DNA of 64,000 nt from assembly GCA_045586405.1 (NCBI GenBank), contig JAZNAG010000104.1:4914-68913 (forward strand). The letters run 5' to 3'. The position numbers and the translations under genes are program-made. The notes below the pieces were generated by a model. That model had not been told where the DNA came from. It was given only the letters and a program-made list of their open reading frames with translations, and made no database searches. This document shows positions 28,401 to 34,266 of the stretch, in pieces. The number at the start of each line of letters is the position of its first letter. The stretch's first letter is position 1. This stretch comes from SIG607 sp045586405 (lineage in GTDB: Bacteria > Bacillota > Clostridia > Oscillospirales > Acutalibacteraceae).

Positions 28401-28849
28401 TCTCTTCTGTTAACAGAGGCGGCGTAATTTTAGGTAACTATGATGGTACTTCAAAAGATGGTATAAACCTTGAGATTTATACGAACGGACACCCAAGACT
28501 TTATTACAAAGTCGGCTCAACCGGTTACTCCTATGTATTCAACACTGATATTCGTTCCAACAAAATCACACATCTTGCAGTTACTATTGACGGCAAGATT
28601 GCAACACTTTATATAAACGGTGTTCTTAAAGAAACCACCGAGCTTACCGTTGGTATTCCGAAACTCACCAGTGGTTACTATTTAGGTAATGACCAGAGAA
28701 CCGACAGTGCACAATACTTCAAGGGCACAATTTATTCAGTTAATATGTTCTCGGATATTAGAACTGCCGAAGAAATTGCAATTGATGCTTTAGCTGTAAC
28801 AAATGATACAGAAGGCTTAGTTTTCTCGAAAAGTTTTATAACTGAATAA
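16403..28849 (+). CDS. Giant secreted protein: three Pmp-like beta-helix modules, PLD-like domain, seven LamG-like repeats
   Basis: This single 12.4-kb frame encodes 4148 residues. The start ATG 16403 follows GAAAGGAAG, and residues 1-30 are a signal peptide ending SIFA. Three homologous modules follow at about 42-680, 681-1350 and 1351-2190; each opens with a DRTFYID...LTR segment, carries dozens of GGAI(Y)/FxxN units like the chlamydial polymorphic outer membrane protein repeats (right-handed beta-helix) and closes with GGPIIWGN. Residues about 2206-2690 resemble the phospholipase D superfamily, with two HxK motifs (H2407-T-K, H2631-N-K-D). From about 2790 seven LamG/concanavalin-like repeats run to the C-terminus. 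Small CxxC modules lie near 2712 and 3940. I see no LPXTG sorting signal or other obvious anchor. The gene has its own promoter and terminator. Adhesion or glycan binding is inferred; enzyme activity is uncertain. Confidence 0.85.
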   Translation: MKTPLLMKICSVLLVITMMITMCPLSIFAIDEEGDEEIIEPVDVYSADDLEEVLAGDDDYIRILNDFYLDRTFYIDHNVTIYTESAITLTRAPEFDGDIFIVGKNSEGNICEESVSLTLGNKDSVISDLLTINGNSENMAAEVTGTVIFVCANAKINLYEDLTITNCVKVGNDETMTGLHTLSYPARIGGAAIILAGNSYGNIYGGKYINNSVNDFTDADTDEGSASTHGGAIYNYGTLNVYGGIFSNNHAGRGGAFYNYRVLNLYSAEITGNTSSTFGGAIYVPNSTSAYTYIGEENGIGDSFVSFGGNSAEEGGGAIYVKNVATVKNTSFSDNSAGTSGGAIFAPAMELTVSNSTFDNNICATNGGAIYLSGTNSTAGKEFTATESSFRNNVSQSKGGAIYIKEASAYMENVIFEANNSPSGGAIYSTTANIDINTATINDNTTTGYGGFIYLVESSVAKMNKITATGNISNSSGGFICSNASTTTIYDSTFVGNRSTSSAGAISFNLDSVGNVYNSTFENNITGGSGGAIFIYTNGVATPTIIHSCTFLNNQAGSGGAIYASKASIAELYNITAKNNSADKGGFLYITTTNTTLSLAGISVYGNTASVGGPIIWGNLKASILKIDKTKYVDMGNSGDWDDAYWSAAIYNLVTVKEASLSIPSYIGYDGNEVIPEVISVPAEVSTVAELERAINAGHDLIRITKSFELDRTFYIKNDMNIFASSAVTLTRAADFGGDIFVVGETEDGTLLETAENDRIVLSIGNKESKESNMLVIDGNRDNMTVTVTGSVFFVRKNSQVDLYENLSVINCKKNGNSKTYNYTDTDISGYPANVGGAVAIMTSGSLMNIYGGNYKNNAVNNTADADSLSSWGGVIFNHGTVNIYSGTFENNHAGRAGFLYNYRVLNVYNATIKGSSASSMGGAIYIPASTAASTNIGTDNDLVESHVIITESSSTGNGGAIYAQKYLKIENVEFSKNTSGGNGGALYLTGTNATISNTVFKENSTTSDSSYGGAIYHKDSNTKITGATFEGNTSPSHGGAIYTTGAIDTNEKDLTIFSSSFNSNSTNANGGAIYVCGSSRIYSVKTNYSSNSATSGGAIYSTNGNVDVNTSIVRNNTASSVGGFVAVYTNSTALLNAIDAEECFANTGGLVYVKNSDLEIYNSHIKMCSARTTHGGAVYVETGSNAKFYASTFENNTADDNGGALALYNAGLYNLIHSCTFIGNSSNVLGGAAWISNGPTVDIYNITAKNNHSDKGGALYITVSGTVVNLIGATFSGNTATTGGPIIWGNTFNAVLNIDKSKYTDLDHTGAYDDAYWSAAIYNKLTVNETTGEVPKYLDYGNEPYDHMSDAVDVKTCDQLEAALKSDAKHIRIISDLIIDRTFYIDRSVTIFSTAPYVLTRSPEFTGDFFVVGETENTVSSLVDNGRIFLTLGNPLSVKEDLLTFDGNSANMKETVKGTILFITSSSIVELHDNITITNCYKTDNERTYETKYNLPRSNRIGGAGAIIHSGTLDIYGGNYRNNKIGDEDTTTADDSGRNSSIGGLIYNFSNLIIRGGTFDGNTAARGGIVYNYRTVKIYGGTFTNNHATVNGGVIYQPNTAPAQLRIGTQYNAGDFSVLFENNTSVKHGGAIYTSSLSSTLINGNVTFKNNKSTEGSGGAIAIYGQLTATGINFTGNSAYLRGGAAYLANSSDSYVTRFIKFDNCKFTSNTALLGGALNIFAGSSSLSNGAQVIVNNCNFKKNTAAKTFDSPSSAFGGAIVAERKSTLTVTDSTFTQNSAANEAGAIYIAGQSTATINGSTFSSNFIAEGGTHGGAVVVRSSKLTADNNTFSDNKAINNGGAVYISYQSAQGVNSDVKITNSIIKKNYAGGNAGAIYATKMTVENEKRILTVKDTEFNGNSAESNAGAVMLATGVDAFFKNVKFDKNSAITGDGGALFTYGAIMTFETAEFNENTSTETGGAIRIDGAATATLYDILATKNAAQTSGGFLFNDSGAVKVYDSSFKNNSANGNGGAITVYGAGTSEIYGSEFVGNKTTGNSSSSNAGALYFGSAEKNNLVHSCTFTDNSGYYGGAIYATGKAQGSFYNITATNNSAQRGGFFYETTTGTTFNIASLTVSGNTDVEGAPIIWGNSFGAVLNIDKSKYTDKDVTTALDDAYWAKAIYNKLTVNYVTLTVPAYTAYKPTEDKVVTPTEKTPVPVTDVLNLAQNSTDGYINSYYDKLEKLENNSNFLSKNTATFENINGNTVTVDTFVYPYKSAADNCNFSQGILMYQAILYKAAHPEEEVYIDVASYRMSVAAAVNINPNSRYYGYMRNLQGKEYDSNGFVRLAYLMITAAKMGIHVNVLGHIDGYPAYSSDPNLNKYFTNKLNDPCDPAYVENGVIGDYLDFNKFNWTLDNKGGTDMMHTKMCAVSHYLDWNGVEHKNAVWSSSSNLDGIRTEGWNGNYKLQTASIVTGHAEIYRTATNYLRLIGNYKEQEQVYEFHELISQMNTYQIDMINAGRGDEIPEDERIVYLGTEYDKVFELYFTPFGGDQVVWDEEHNPYCKYLRKMYNSEDYILFSWNTAEYNGEFPLGKQIEDVITSAFHDNRNPNNRFYAIMNSYNSANMSDLKVGKDIGFFSLNKRDFGYIHNKDMQMSYVENGQRYYVSLLNSCNVHSGSMCYQSNFMLVIKETDYTEKSVFFNHAENTTTGIVDHDYGEVLVKEAEENKHGYTYKTCQQCDKQIILDEVHNYSDWITDREVTSTLKGIEHKECTVCGEIFETREVAFSKETSIDTSDSEGKFFTTDTNSLISVPENVTPLTIEATIQVPKNRTSRAGVIVGNYKNSSVGEFNVEIYTNGNLRLYCVAGSKIINTIFATDLRSDNPQHIAVTIDSNIATLYLGGEAVETKKLVASLPENMADFKIGGDNREGNAQHFKCALHSIALFSDIRTPDEIKLDAMYVTNDADNLIYSEYYSKLQNSETASSSTLEGKTFTGRDLYSFGRTFAATPRTIEATILAPKSISSRMGVIVGNNNGSDPFINLEVYTEGKVRLLYNDGTTKTTHTFSEDIRSDSPVNIAVTMSGTTATLYVNGIKKETATVSEITANITKNFVVGGDNTPGNYNYFKGTIYSVNMFSDARSEAEVLNDAIFVNSKDDSLLASVYFTSKQTDKKLTAVSNLGQTFSASKLYSTEKTFDQPAKTFEAVINVPKTLNNRAGVIISNYDGSSSPQVSIEVYTQGKVRLFYHTGSAKIEYIFSKDIRSADPTHIAITIDDMTASLYVNGEFSESTTLTRAFPNITSGLMIGSDNRSGNSQYFKGTIYSAAIFSDVRTAEEIKQDSLLVTNDADALLYSEYFANENDEAFVIEPTGKTFTETLVGIVGSLSSAPKTIEADVFVPENITSNAGVIFSNRSDSTENQIGITLCEDNKVRLDFVNGEVSQSYLFSSSVTAGKLTNVAVTFSENTAALYIDGKLCEIATLDAYLPDIVQNIKIGGDNRVGNPEYFKGSIYSVNMFSDVRSDSEILSDSVAVSKYADNLIYSDYYVMKKNDGVSSSTLTPVGFNSTPSSEFEITDLNSSPYTIEATVKVPKSMEDRAGTIIGNYKSGNRTQMNLEIYDGGRVRIYYVSSAGTVDCIFSTDIRSDNAVHLAVTLKDNTASLYVNGVLAETKAVSYIYDIHAKKLKIGSDFRPNDTMYFKGTIYSVNLFSEARTAEQIASDMLLAAPVTDSLIYSTYFANVTNHSDATGRTFSKNEISEIGNLDSTPYTFEATINVPKSLSGRGGVIVGNYGSGAKSQISIEIYDGGRIRLFYVAMSKRTDCVFTTDIRSNDPVHIAVTLNGKVATLYIDGVATESITLDIDYKITTDKFTIGGDKRSNNSQYFKGTIYSVALFSDVRTAEEIKQDVNGITDGTDSLICNRYFNSEICEASATRDGHIASDWIIDSVETATLSGVKHKECIRCSKVLTVSDIKTSLYYSNHIVIADMKGKKLSNVTDAYEVKTTLPYAPVTFEVSLNLPSGFSSVNRGGVILGNYDGTSKDGINLEIYTNGHPRLYYKVGSTGYSYVFNTDIRSNKITHLAVTIDGKIATLYINGVLKETTELTVGIPKLTSGYYLGNDQRTDSAQYFKGTIYSVNMFSDIRTAEEIAIDALAVTNDTEGLVFSKSFITE
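16526..22970 (+). repeat. Three large in-frame repeats (~2 kb each) encoding Pmp-like modules
   Basis: Units begin near 16526, 18443 and 20455. Each encodes the order [TFYID-LTR-GD(I/F)F(I/V)VG], [LTLGN...GN..NM..TV(T/K)G], [IYGG(K/N)Y], many GGAIY units, then GGPIIWGN and a short DDAYW(S/A)(A/K)AIYN tail. This is internal gene triplication with divergence. Confidence 0.85.
24774..28840 (+). repeat. Seven in-frame repeats encoding LamG-like domains
   Basis: Repeats begin near 24798, 25357, 25925, 26490, 27064, 27616 and 28345, about 565 bp apart except for the last interval, which also holds the second CxxC module. Each encodes T(I/F)E(A/V)...VPK...G(V/T)I(I/V)(G/S)NY, D(I/L)RS, TLY(V/I/L)(N/D/G)G and (G/S)(G/N)D.R......YFKG(T/S)IYS. 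Confidence 0.88.
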
Positions 28850-28869
28850 ACACGGTTTTATAAATATAG

Positions 28870-28906
28870 GCACCCCGAATGAAATTTCATTTGGGGTGCT
28901 TATTTT
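28870..28906 (+). terminator. Terminator after the giant gene
   Basis: The stem GCACCCC/GGGGTGC is extended by inner pairing of AATGAAAT with ATTTCATT and followed by TTATTTTTA. Confidence 0.8.
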
Positions 28907-28929
28907 TATGATATTTATCGTTATTTTTC

Positions 28930-28957
28930 TTGCATATAATGCTTTTTATGTTATACT
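28930..28957 (+). promoter_or_regulatory. Candidate sigma-A promoter of the DUF1538 gene
   Basis: TTGCAT (28930-28935), a 16-bp spacer and TATACT (28952-28957) lie 39 bp before the start; an overlapping TATAAT at 28957 could be an alternative -10. Confidence 0.55.
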
Positions 28958-28996
28958 ATAATAAGAAAATATACATATAAAGGCAGGTGAAGGAAA

Positions 28997-29254
28997 ATGA
29001 GAGAATTATGGGTAAAAATCAAAGAAGCGCTGATTTCCGCACTTCCCATTACTATGATTGTATATCTTGTGGCCCTGCTTCCTGATTTTTCCTTCAACAG
29101 CTATGAGCTTATCAGCTTTACTATTGGTGCCCTCTTGCTTATTTTCGGTATCGGTCTCTTTAATCTTGGTGCCGATATAGCTATGACTCCTATGGGTACA
29201 CATGTCGGTGCAGGTCTTGTTAAATTGCCCGAAGACCAAGAAAAAACTAAATAG
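28997..29254 (+). CDS. Short DUF1538-type membrane protein (possible truncated family member)
   Basis: The 85-residue protein resembles the N-terminal part of DUF1538 membrane proteins: ISALPITMIVYLVALLP is a first helix, then LISFTIGALLLIFGIGLFNLGADIAMTPMG covers a second helix and the conserved loop. Full DUF1538 proteins are several times longer and contain repeated units of this kind, so this copy is either a genuine half-unit protein or a truncated remnant. It has a plausible promoter, the ribosome site GCAGGTGAAGG, a charged C-terminus (EDQEKTK) and its own terminator, which argues for a functional short form. Family assignment is from recall of conserved motifs. Confidence 0.65.
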   Translation: MRELWVKIKEALISALPITMIVYLVALLPDFSFNSYELISFTIGALLLIFGIGLFNLGADIAMTPMGTHVGAGLVKLPEDQEKTK

Positions 29255-29279
29255 GACCGTCAAATGACGGTCTTTTTTT
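29255..29279 (+). terminator. Terminator between the DUF1538 gene and sdaA
   Basis: The stem GACCGTC/GACGGTC with loop AAAT is followed by seven T's, directly after the stop codon. Confidence 0.85.
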
Positions 29280-29316
29280 GCCAACGGCAAAAGGAAAAAC
29301 AACTTGGAGGAATAAA

Positions 29317-30516
29317 ATGAAAACTATATCCGATATATATAAATATGGTCGAGGTCCGTCAAGTTCTCATACAATGGGACCTGAAAAAGCGACAATTTTA
29401 TTCCGCGATAAAAACAAGGAAGCGGATAAATTTTCTGTTATTTTATATGGCTCTCTTGCAAAAACGGGCAAAGGTCATTTAACCGACTTTGTAATTTCCG
29501 ATGTGCTTAAAGACTATGAATTTGAAATAATTTTTGACACAAAGACTAATGTACTTTTGCACCCGAATACCATTGATTTTTCTGCATTTAAAGAAGAAAA
29601 ACTTATTGACAGTATGCGAGTGCTGAGTATTGGTGGCGGAGATATTAAAATTGTAGGTGAGGAAACCCACCCATTGCCTGATATTTACCCCCACACCACC
29701 TTTACCGATATTAAAGAATACTGCAGTAAAAAAGGCATTACATTACTCCAGTATATTAAAGAGGTTGAACCGGTTGATACATTCGATTACCTTGTATTTA
29801 TTTGGGAAAAGATGAAGGAATGTATTAACACAGGTCTTAAAACAGACGGTACTATTCCGGGCTCACTGAATCTGCAAAGAAAAGCAGGTCATTTGTATTC
29901 ACAAAAACATTTCGATGAAACCAGCGAAACAAAGGAAAACCGCATAACCTGTTCATACGCCTTTGCTGTTGCCGAGCAAAATGCAAGTGCAGGCAATGTA
30001 GTAACCGCACCCACCTGCGGTTCTGCAGGTATTCTTCCTGCGGTACTTCTTTATACACAGCAAAAAAGAGGTTTTAGCGATAACGATATAGTGGAAGCTC
30101 TTGCGGTTGCCGGACTTATAGGAAACCTTATTAAAGAAAACGCTTCTGTCAGCGGTGCCGAATGCGGTTGTCAGGCAGAGGTTGGCAGCGCTTGTTCTAT
30201 GGCGGCCGCGGCACTTTGTCAGCTTTATGAAATGGATACAGAGCAAATTGAATATGCCGCTGAAATAGCTATGGAGCATCATTTGGGACTTACCTGCGAT
30301 CCTATTTGCGGTCTTGTGCAGATTCCTTGCATTGAAAGAAATGCCGTTGCTGCAATGCGTGCTATAAATGCGGTTAATCTTTCTCAGTTTCTCCGTGGTA
30401 CACGCCGCATATCCTTTGATACAGTTGTAAAAACTATGTATCAGACAGGTCTTGATATGAATAATAAGTACAAAGAAACTGCTGAAGGCGGTTTAGCCGA
30501 AACCTTCTTCAGTTAA
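29317..30516 (+). CDS. sdaA: L-serine dehydratase, iron-sulfur dependent, single chain
   Basis: The 399-residue cytoplasmic enzyme deaminates L-serine to pyruvate and ammonia using an oxygen-sensitive [4Fe-4S] cluster. The beta domain has RGPSSSHTMGP at the N-terminus. The alpha domain has VTAPTCGSAGILPAVL, ECGCQAEVGSACSMAAAAL, and the cysteine-rich LTCDPICGLVQIPCIERNA that supplies cluster ligands. I place the start at ATG 29317 because TTGGAGG precedes it; the reading frame is open for 13 codons upstream but that part overlaps the preceding terminator. It is somewhat shorter than the ~455-residue E. coli enzyme, mainly in the beta domain. Confidence 0.94.
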   Translation: MKTISDIYKYGRGPSSSHTMGPEKATILFRDKNKEADKFSVILYGSLAKTGKGHLTDFVISDVLKDYEFEIIFDTKTNVLLHPNTIDFSAFKEEKLIDSMRVLSIGGGDIKIVGEETHPLPDIYPHTTFTDIKEYCSKKGITLLQYIKEVEPVDTFDYLVFIWEKMKECINTGLKTDGTIPGSLNLQRKAGHLYSQKHFDETSETKENRITCSYAFAVAEQNASAGNVVTAPTCGSAGILPAVLLYTQQKRGFSDNDIVEALAVAGLIGNLIKENASVSGAECGCQAEVGSACSMAAAALCQLYEMDTEQIEYAAEIAMEHHLGLTCDPICGLVQIPCIERNAVAAMRAINAVNLSQFLRGTRRISFDTVVKTMYQTGLDMNNKYKETAEGGLAETFFS

Positions 30517-30603
30517 GACATAATTTATTAATAAAATCACCTATATTTTGAAATAAGTATATGGTAATATATTCCTTAACAAATATTTTGAAAGGACAAA
30601 ATA

Positions 30604-33585
30604 ATGTTAGAACTTAAAAACATTAAAAAAGACTATATAACCGGCGATTTAACAGTAAACGCACTTAAAGGCATTAGTCTTAATTTCAGAAAAAGTGAGT
30701 TTGTTTCAATTCTCGGTCCCTCAGGTTGCGGAAAGACCACAATGCTTAATATTATAGGTGGTCTTGACAAGTACAGTGACGGTGATTTGATTATAGGCTC
30801 ACGTTCAACCAAAGATTACAAAGACAGAGACTGGGACGCATACAGAAACCACTCTATCGGTTTTGTTTTTCAGAGTTATAATCTTATTCCCCATCAAAGC
30901 GTTTTACAAAACGTAGAACTTGCCCTTACACTTTCGGGTGTTTCAAAATCAGTACGCCGTGAAAAAGCAATCAAAGCCTTACAGTCGGTAGGACTTGGCG
31001 AACAACTTAAGAAAAAGCCAAGCGAACTGTCGGGCGGTCAGATGCAGCGTGTTGCTATTGCAAGAGCCATCGTAAACAACCCTGAGATAATTCTTGCAGA
31101 TGAACCAACCGGTGCCCTTGACAGTGAGACCAGCGTTTCGGTAATGGAAATATTAAAGGAAATTTCTAAAGACCGCCTTGTTATTATGGTAACTCATAAT
31201 CCTGAACTTGCAGAGCAATACTCTACCCGTATTGTAAGAATGCTTGACGGTAACGTTATTTCCGACTCAAACCCTTACGAAATTAATGAAAGTGTACCCG
31301 AGGCTGACAAAAAAGCAAAAAAAGAAAGAAAGCCTTCTATGTCACTTTCCACATCATTCGGGCTCTCTCTTAAAAACCTTTTCACCAAAAAAGGCAGAAC
31401 TATACTCACCTCTTTTGCAGGAAGTATCGGCATTATCGGTATTGCGCTGATTTTTGCTGTATCCAACGGTATGACCACCTTTATCAATACCGTTCAAGAA
31501 GATACTCTATCTTCTTATCCTTTAACCCTTGAAGCACAGCATACCGATATTGGTGCCCTGATGGAAACCTTTATTAACCAGTCTTCCTCACACATTATTC
31601 ACGGTAGTGACGCTGTGTATCAAAAACCTGCTCTCTACGATATGGTAAATACGGTAAATTCGGTAGAAAGCAGAGAAAATGATCTTCGTTCTTTCAAAAA
31701 GTATATTAAGGCAAAGCTAAACAGCGAAGACAGTAAATATAGAGAATCAATAAACGGCATAAAGTACACATATAACCACGATATGCTGATCTACACCAAA
31801 AATATTGACGGAAACATTATCGTTTCAGATACTAAAGAGTTAATGTCTGAAATGCTTATGAAGGTAATGGGCAGTAATATCAGCATAGATAATTCGTCAA
31901 GCCAAAGCGGTATGATGAGCCTTATGGGTGGCGGCTACGCTATGGCAGGTCTATGGCAGGAAATGCTGTCGGGTAACAATGGCGACACCGTTAATGAAAT
32001 GATTTATAAGCAATACGATTTAGTTTACGGCAGTTGGCCAAACAGCTATAACGAAATTGTTCTTATTTTAGACGAGAATAATGAGCTTGACGATATGACA
32101 TTATATGCTCTTGGTCTTGAATCGAAAGAAGAAATTGACAAAATTATAGATGCTGCAGTTAATAAGACAGAAATCACTTACGAGTCTAAAAGCTGGAGTT
32201 ATGAAGATATTTGCGCACTGGAATTTAAAACTGTATTAAATTCTGACTGTTATATTTATGATGAAACAACAAAAACCTATACAGACTTAAGAGATACATC
32301 TACAGGTCTTAAATATCTTTATGACAACGGAATAACTTTAAAGGTTACAGGCATAATAAAACCCAACGATGATGCTGTTTCTGCTATGCTTTCCGGCTCT
32401 AATATAGCATACACTCACCTGCTTACCGAATATATCGTTAAACAGTCAGAAGACTCTGCCGCCATAAAGGCACAGCTTGACTCTCCTACAAGAGATATTT
32501 TCACAAATCTGCCCTTTAAAGAAGCCACGGGCGATATGACCGATGTGGAAAAAGAGGTTGAGTTTAAGAAATATATAAATTCACTGTCAGACAGTGAAAA
32601 AGCTCAGGCTTATATTAAAATAATGAGTATTCCCTCAAAAGAGTTTTTGGACAGTCGTATAAACGAAACCCTTAAAAATATGAACCGCGATAAAATTGCA
32701 GAAACCCTTACCGCTGCCCTTTCAGGACAAACGGGAATGAGTAGTTCGGATATCGCAGATTATATTGACGGGATGAATGATGAAGAGCTTACCGAATTGT
32801 TTACTGAAATGATGACTCAGCAGATAACAAACCAGTACGCTCAAGGAATTGCCGCTCAGTTATCAGGTATCGGTGATAAGCAGTTAGCTGCAATGCTCAA
32901 TAACGCTCTCGGCAGCTACACAACCGAACAGTGTGCAAAGTATCACGATAAAGTCCTTGAGTTTTCAGAGTCCACCTATGACGATAATCTTATAAAACTG
33001 GGCTACATTGATCTTGAAAATCCCACGACTATAAACCTTTACGCATCAAGCTTTGAAAACAAAGATATTATTGAAGATGTGATTAAAGAGTATAATGAGG
33101 GCGTAGACACTTTATCCCAGATAACCTACACAGATTACGTGGGAATTATGATGTCTTCTGTAACAACGATTATCAACGCAATAACCTATGTCCTTATTGC
33201 TTTCGTCGCCGTTTCACTTATCGTTTCCTCAATTATGATAGGTGTAATTACTTTAATTTCTGTGCAAGAGCGAACAAAAGAAATAGGAATTCTCAGAGCT
33301 ATTGGTGCTTCAAAGAAAAACGTTTCAAGTATGTTTAATGCTGAAACTGTAATTATAGGTTTTACCTCAGGTTTGCTCGGTGTCTTACTGACATATCTTT
33401 TATGTATACCTATAAACGCTATTTTGCATCATTTAACAGGTCTTGGAAACCTGACCGCAATACTGCCCCTGCCGGTTGCAGCAGCACTTGTTACCATAAG
33501 TGTTTTGCTTACACTGCTTTCGGGAATTATCCCTTCAAGAAGCGCCGCAAAGAAAGACCCTGTTGTTGCACTAAGAACTGAATAA
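30604..33585 (+). CDS. MacB-like ABC transporter, ATPase fused to permease
   Basis: The 993-residue protein begins with an ABC ATPase of the MacB/LolD type (about 1-225): Walker A LGPSGCGKTTM, signature LSGGQMQRVAIARA, Walker B IILADEPTGALD and H-loop VTHNPE. A first membrane segment follows at about 265-290, then an extracytoplasmic region of some 560 residues, and a C-terminal FtsX-type permease domain with three helices (about 850-990) containing ERTKEIGILRAIGAS. Homologues export peptides or lipoproteins, or sense cell-wall antibiotics. It is a single gene between sdaA and the his operon with no two-component system beside it, so substrate and regulation are unknown. The start ATG follows GAAAGGAC. 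Confidence 0.9.
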   Translation: MLELKNIKKDYITGDLTVNALKGISLNFRKSEFVSILGPSGCGKTTMLNIIGGLDKYSDGDLIIGSRSTKDYKDRDWDAYRNHSIGFVFQSYNLIPHQSVLQNVELALTLSGVSKSVRREKAIKALQSVGLGEQLKKKPSELSGGQMQRVAIARAIVNNPEIILADEPTGALDSETSVSVMEILKEISKDRLVIMVTHNPELAEQYSTRIVRMLDGNVISDSNPYEINESVPEADKKAKKERKPSMSLSTSFGLSLKNLFTKKGRTILTSFAGSIGIIGIALIFAVSNGMTTFINTVQEDTLSSYPLTLEAQHTDIGALMETFINQSSSHIIHGSDAVYQKPALYDMVNTVNSVESRENDLRSFKKYIKAKLNSEDSKYRESINGIKYTYNHDMLIYTKNIDGNIIVSDTKELMSEMLMKVMGSNISIDNSSSQSGMMSLMGGGYAMAGLWQEMLSGNNGDTVNEMIYKQYDLVYGSWPNSYNEIVLILDENNELDDMTLYALGLESKEEIDKIIDAAVNKTEITYESKSWSYEDICALEFKTVLNSDCYIYDETTKTYTDLRDTSTGLKYLYDNGITLKVTGIIKPNDDAVSAMLSGSNIAYTHLLTEYIVKQSEDSAAIKAQLDSPTRDIFTNLPFKEATGDMTDVEKEVEFKKYINSLSDSEKAQAYIKIMSIPSKEFLDSRINETLKNMNRDKIAETLTAALSGQTGMSSSDIADYIDGMNDEELTELFTEMMTQQITNQYAQGIAAQLSGIGDKQLAAMLNNALGSYTTEQCAKYHDKVLEFSESTYDDNLIKLGYIDLENPTTINLYASSFENKDIIEDVIKEYNEGVDTLSQITYTDYVGIMMSSVTTIINAITYVLIAFVAVSLIVSSIMIGVITLISVQERTKEIGILRAIGASKKNVSSMFNAETVIIGFTSGLLGVLLTYLLCIPINAILHHLTGLGNLTAILPLPVAAALVTISVLLTLLSGIIPSRSAAKKDPVVALRTE

Positions 33586-33591
33586 TAAAAA

Positions 33592-33622
33592 AGCTACCGA
33601 CAATGTCGGTAGCTTTTTTTAA
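33592..33622. terminator. Bidirectional terminator
   Basis: The stem AAAGCTACCGAC/GTCGGTAGCTTT with loop AAT is flanked by A and T runs, between the ABC gene and hisIE. Confidence 0.85.
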
Positions 33623-34266
33623 GTCATTTTTTCTTGTTTAACTTTTTTATCTATTATGTGACGAGAGGCAAGTTCGTTCTTAATATCCGAAACATTTATA
33701 CCCATTTCCACCATCATTACCATTATATGATACATAAGGTCGGCAACCTCATATACCGTTTCGGCTTTATCGTCAGCCTTGGCAGCAATTATTACTTCGG
33801 TTGTTTCTTCACCGATTTTCTTTAAAATCTTATCAATACCTTTTTGAAACAGATAGGTAGTATATGAACCTTCAGGCAGTTCATTTTTTCTTTGTTTTAG
33901 TAAATCATACAGACCTTCGGTTGAAAAAGCATTCAACTCGTCGCTGTGCCAGATTTCATTAAAGAAGCAGGAATTTTCACCCGTATGACAGGCAGGACCG
34001 TCCTTTTTAACAACCACCGTTAAAGCATCGTTATCGCAATCGGCGGTAATTGATACAATATGCTGATAATTCCCACTTGTTTCGCCCTTGAGCCACAGTT
34101 CCTGTCTGCTGCGGCTATAAAAACAGGTAAGCCCTTTCTCCATAGAAATCATAAGACTTTCTTTATTCATATAAGCAAGGGTTAAAACCTCTTTTGTGTC
34201 AGCATCGACAACAATAGCAGGTATAAGCCCCTTTTCATCAAATTTAAGTTTATCAATACTTATCAT
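33619..34266 (-). CDS. hisIE: Bifunctional phosphoribosyl-AMP cyclohydrolase / phosphoribosyl-ATP pyrophosphatase
   Basis: The 215-residue fusion catalyses steps 3 and 2 of histidine synthesis. The N-terminal HisI domain (about 1-105) has LAYMNKESL, WLKGETSG and the metal-binding DCDNDALTVVV and CHTGENSCFF. The C-terminal HisE domain (about 110-200) has KKIGEETTEVIIAAK and VYEVADLMYHIMVMM. It is the last gene of the his operon and its start overlaps the hisF stop by one base. Confidence 0.96.
   Translation of the reverse strand: MISIDKLKFDEKGLIPAIVVDADTKEVLTLAYMNKESLMISMEKGLTCFYSRSRQELWLKGETSGNYQHIVSITADCDNDALTVVVKKDGPACHTGENSCFFNEIWHSDELNAFSTEGLYDLLKQRKNELPEGSYTTYLFQKGIDKILKKIGEETTEVIIAAKADDKAETVYEVADLMYHIMVMMVEMGINVSDIKNELASRHIIDKKVKQEKMT

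Noticed and set aside
29278..29316. Upstream start for sdaA
   Set aside because: It overlaps the T run of the preceding terminator; ATG 29317 has TTGGAGG before it and begins the conserved SdaA N-terminus.
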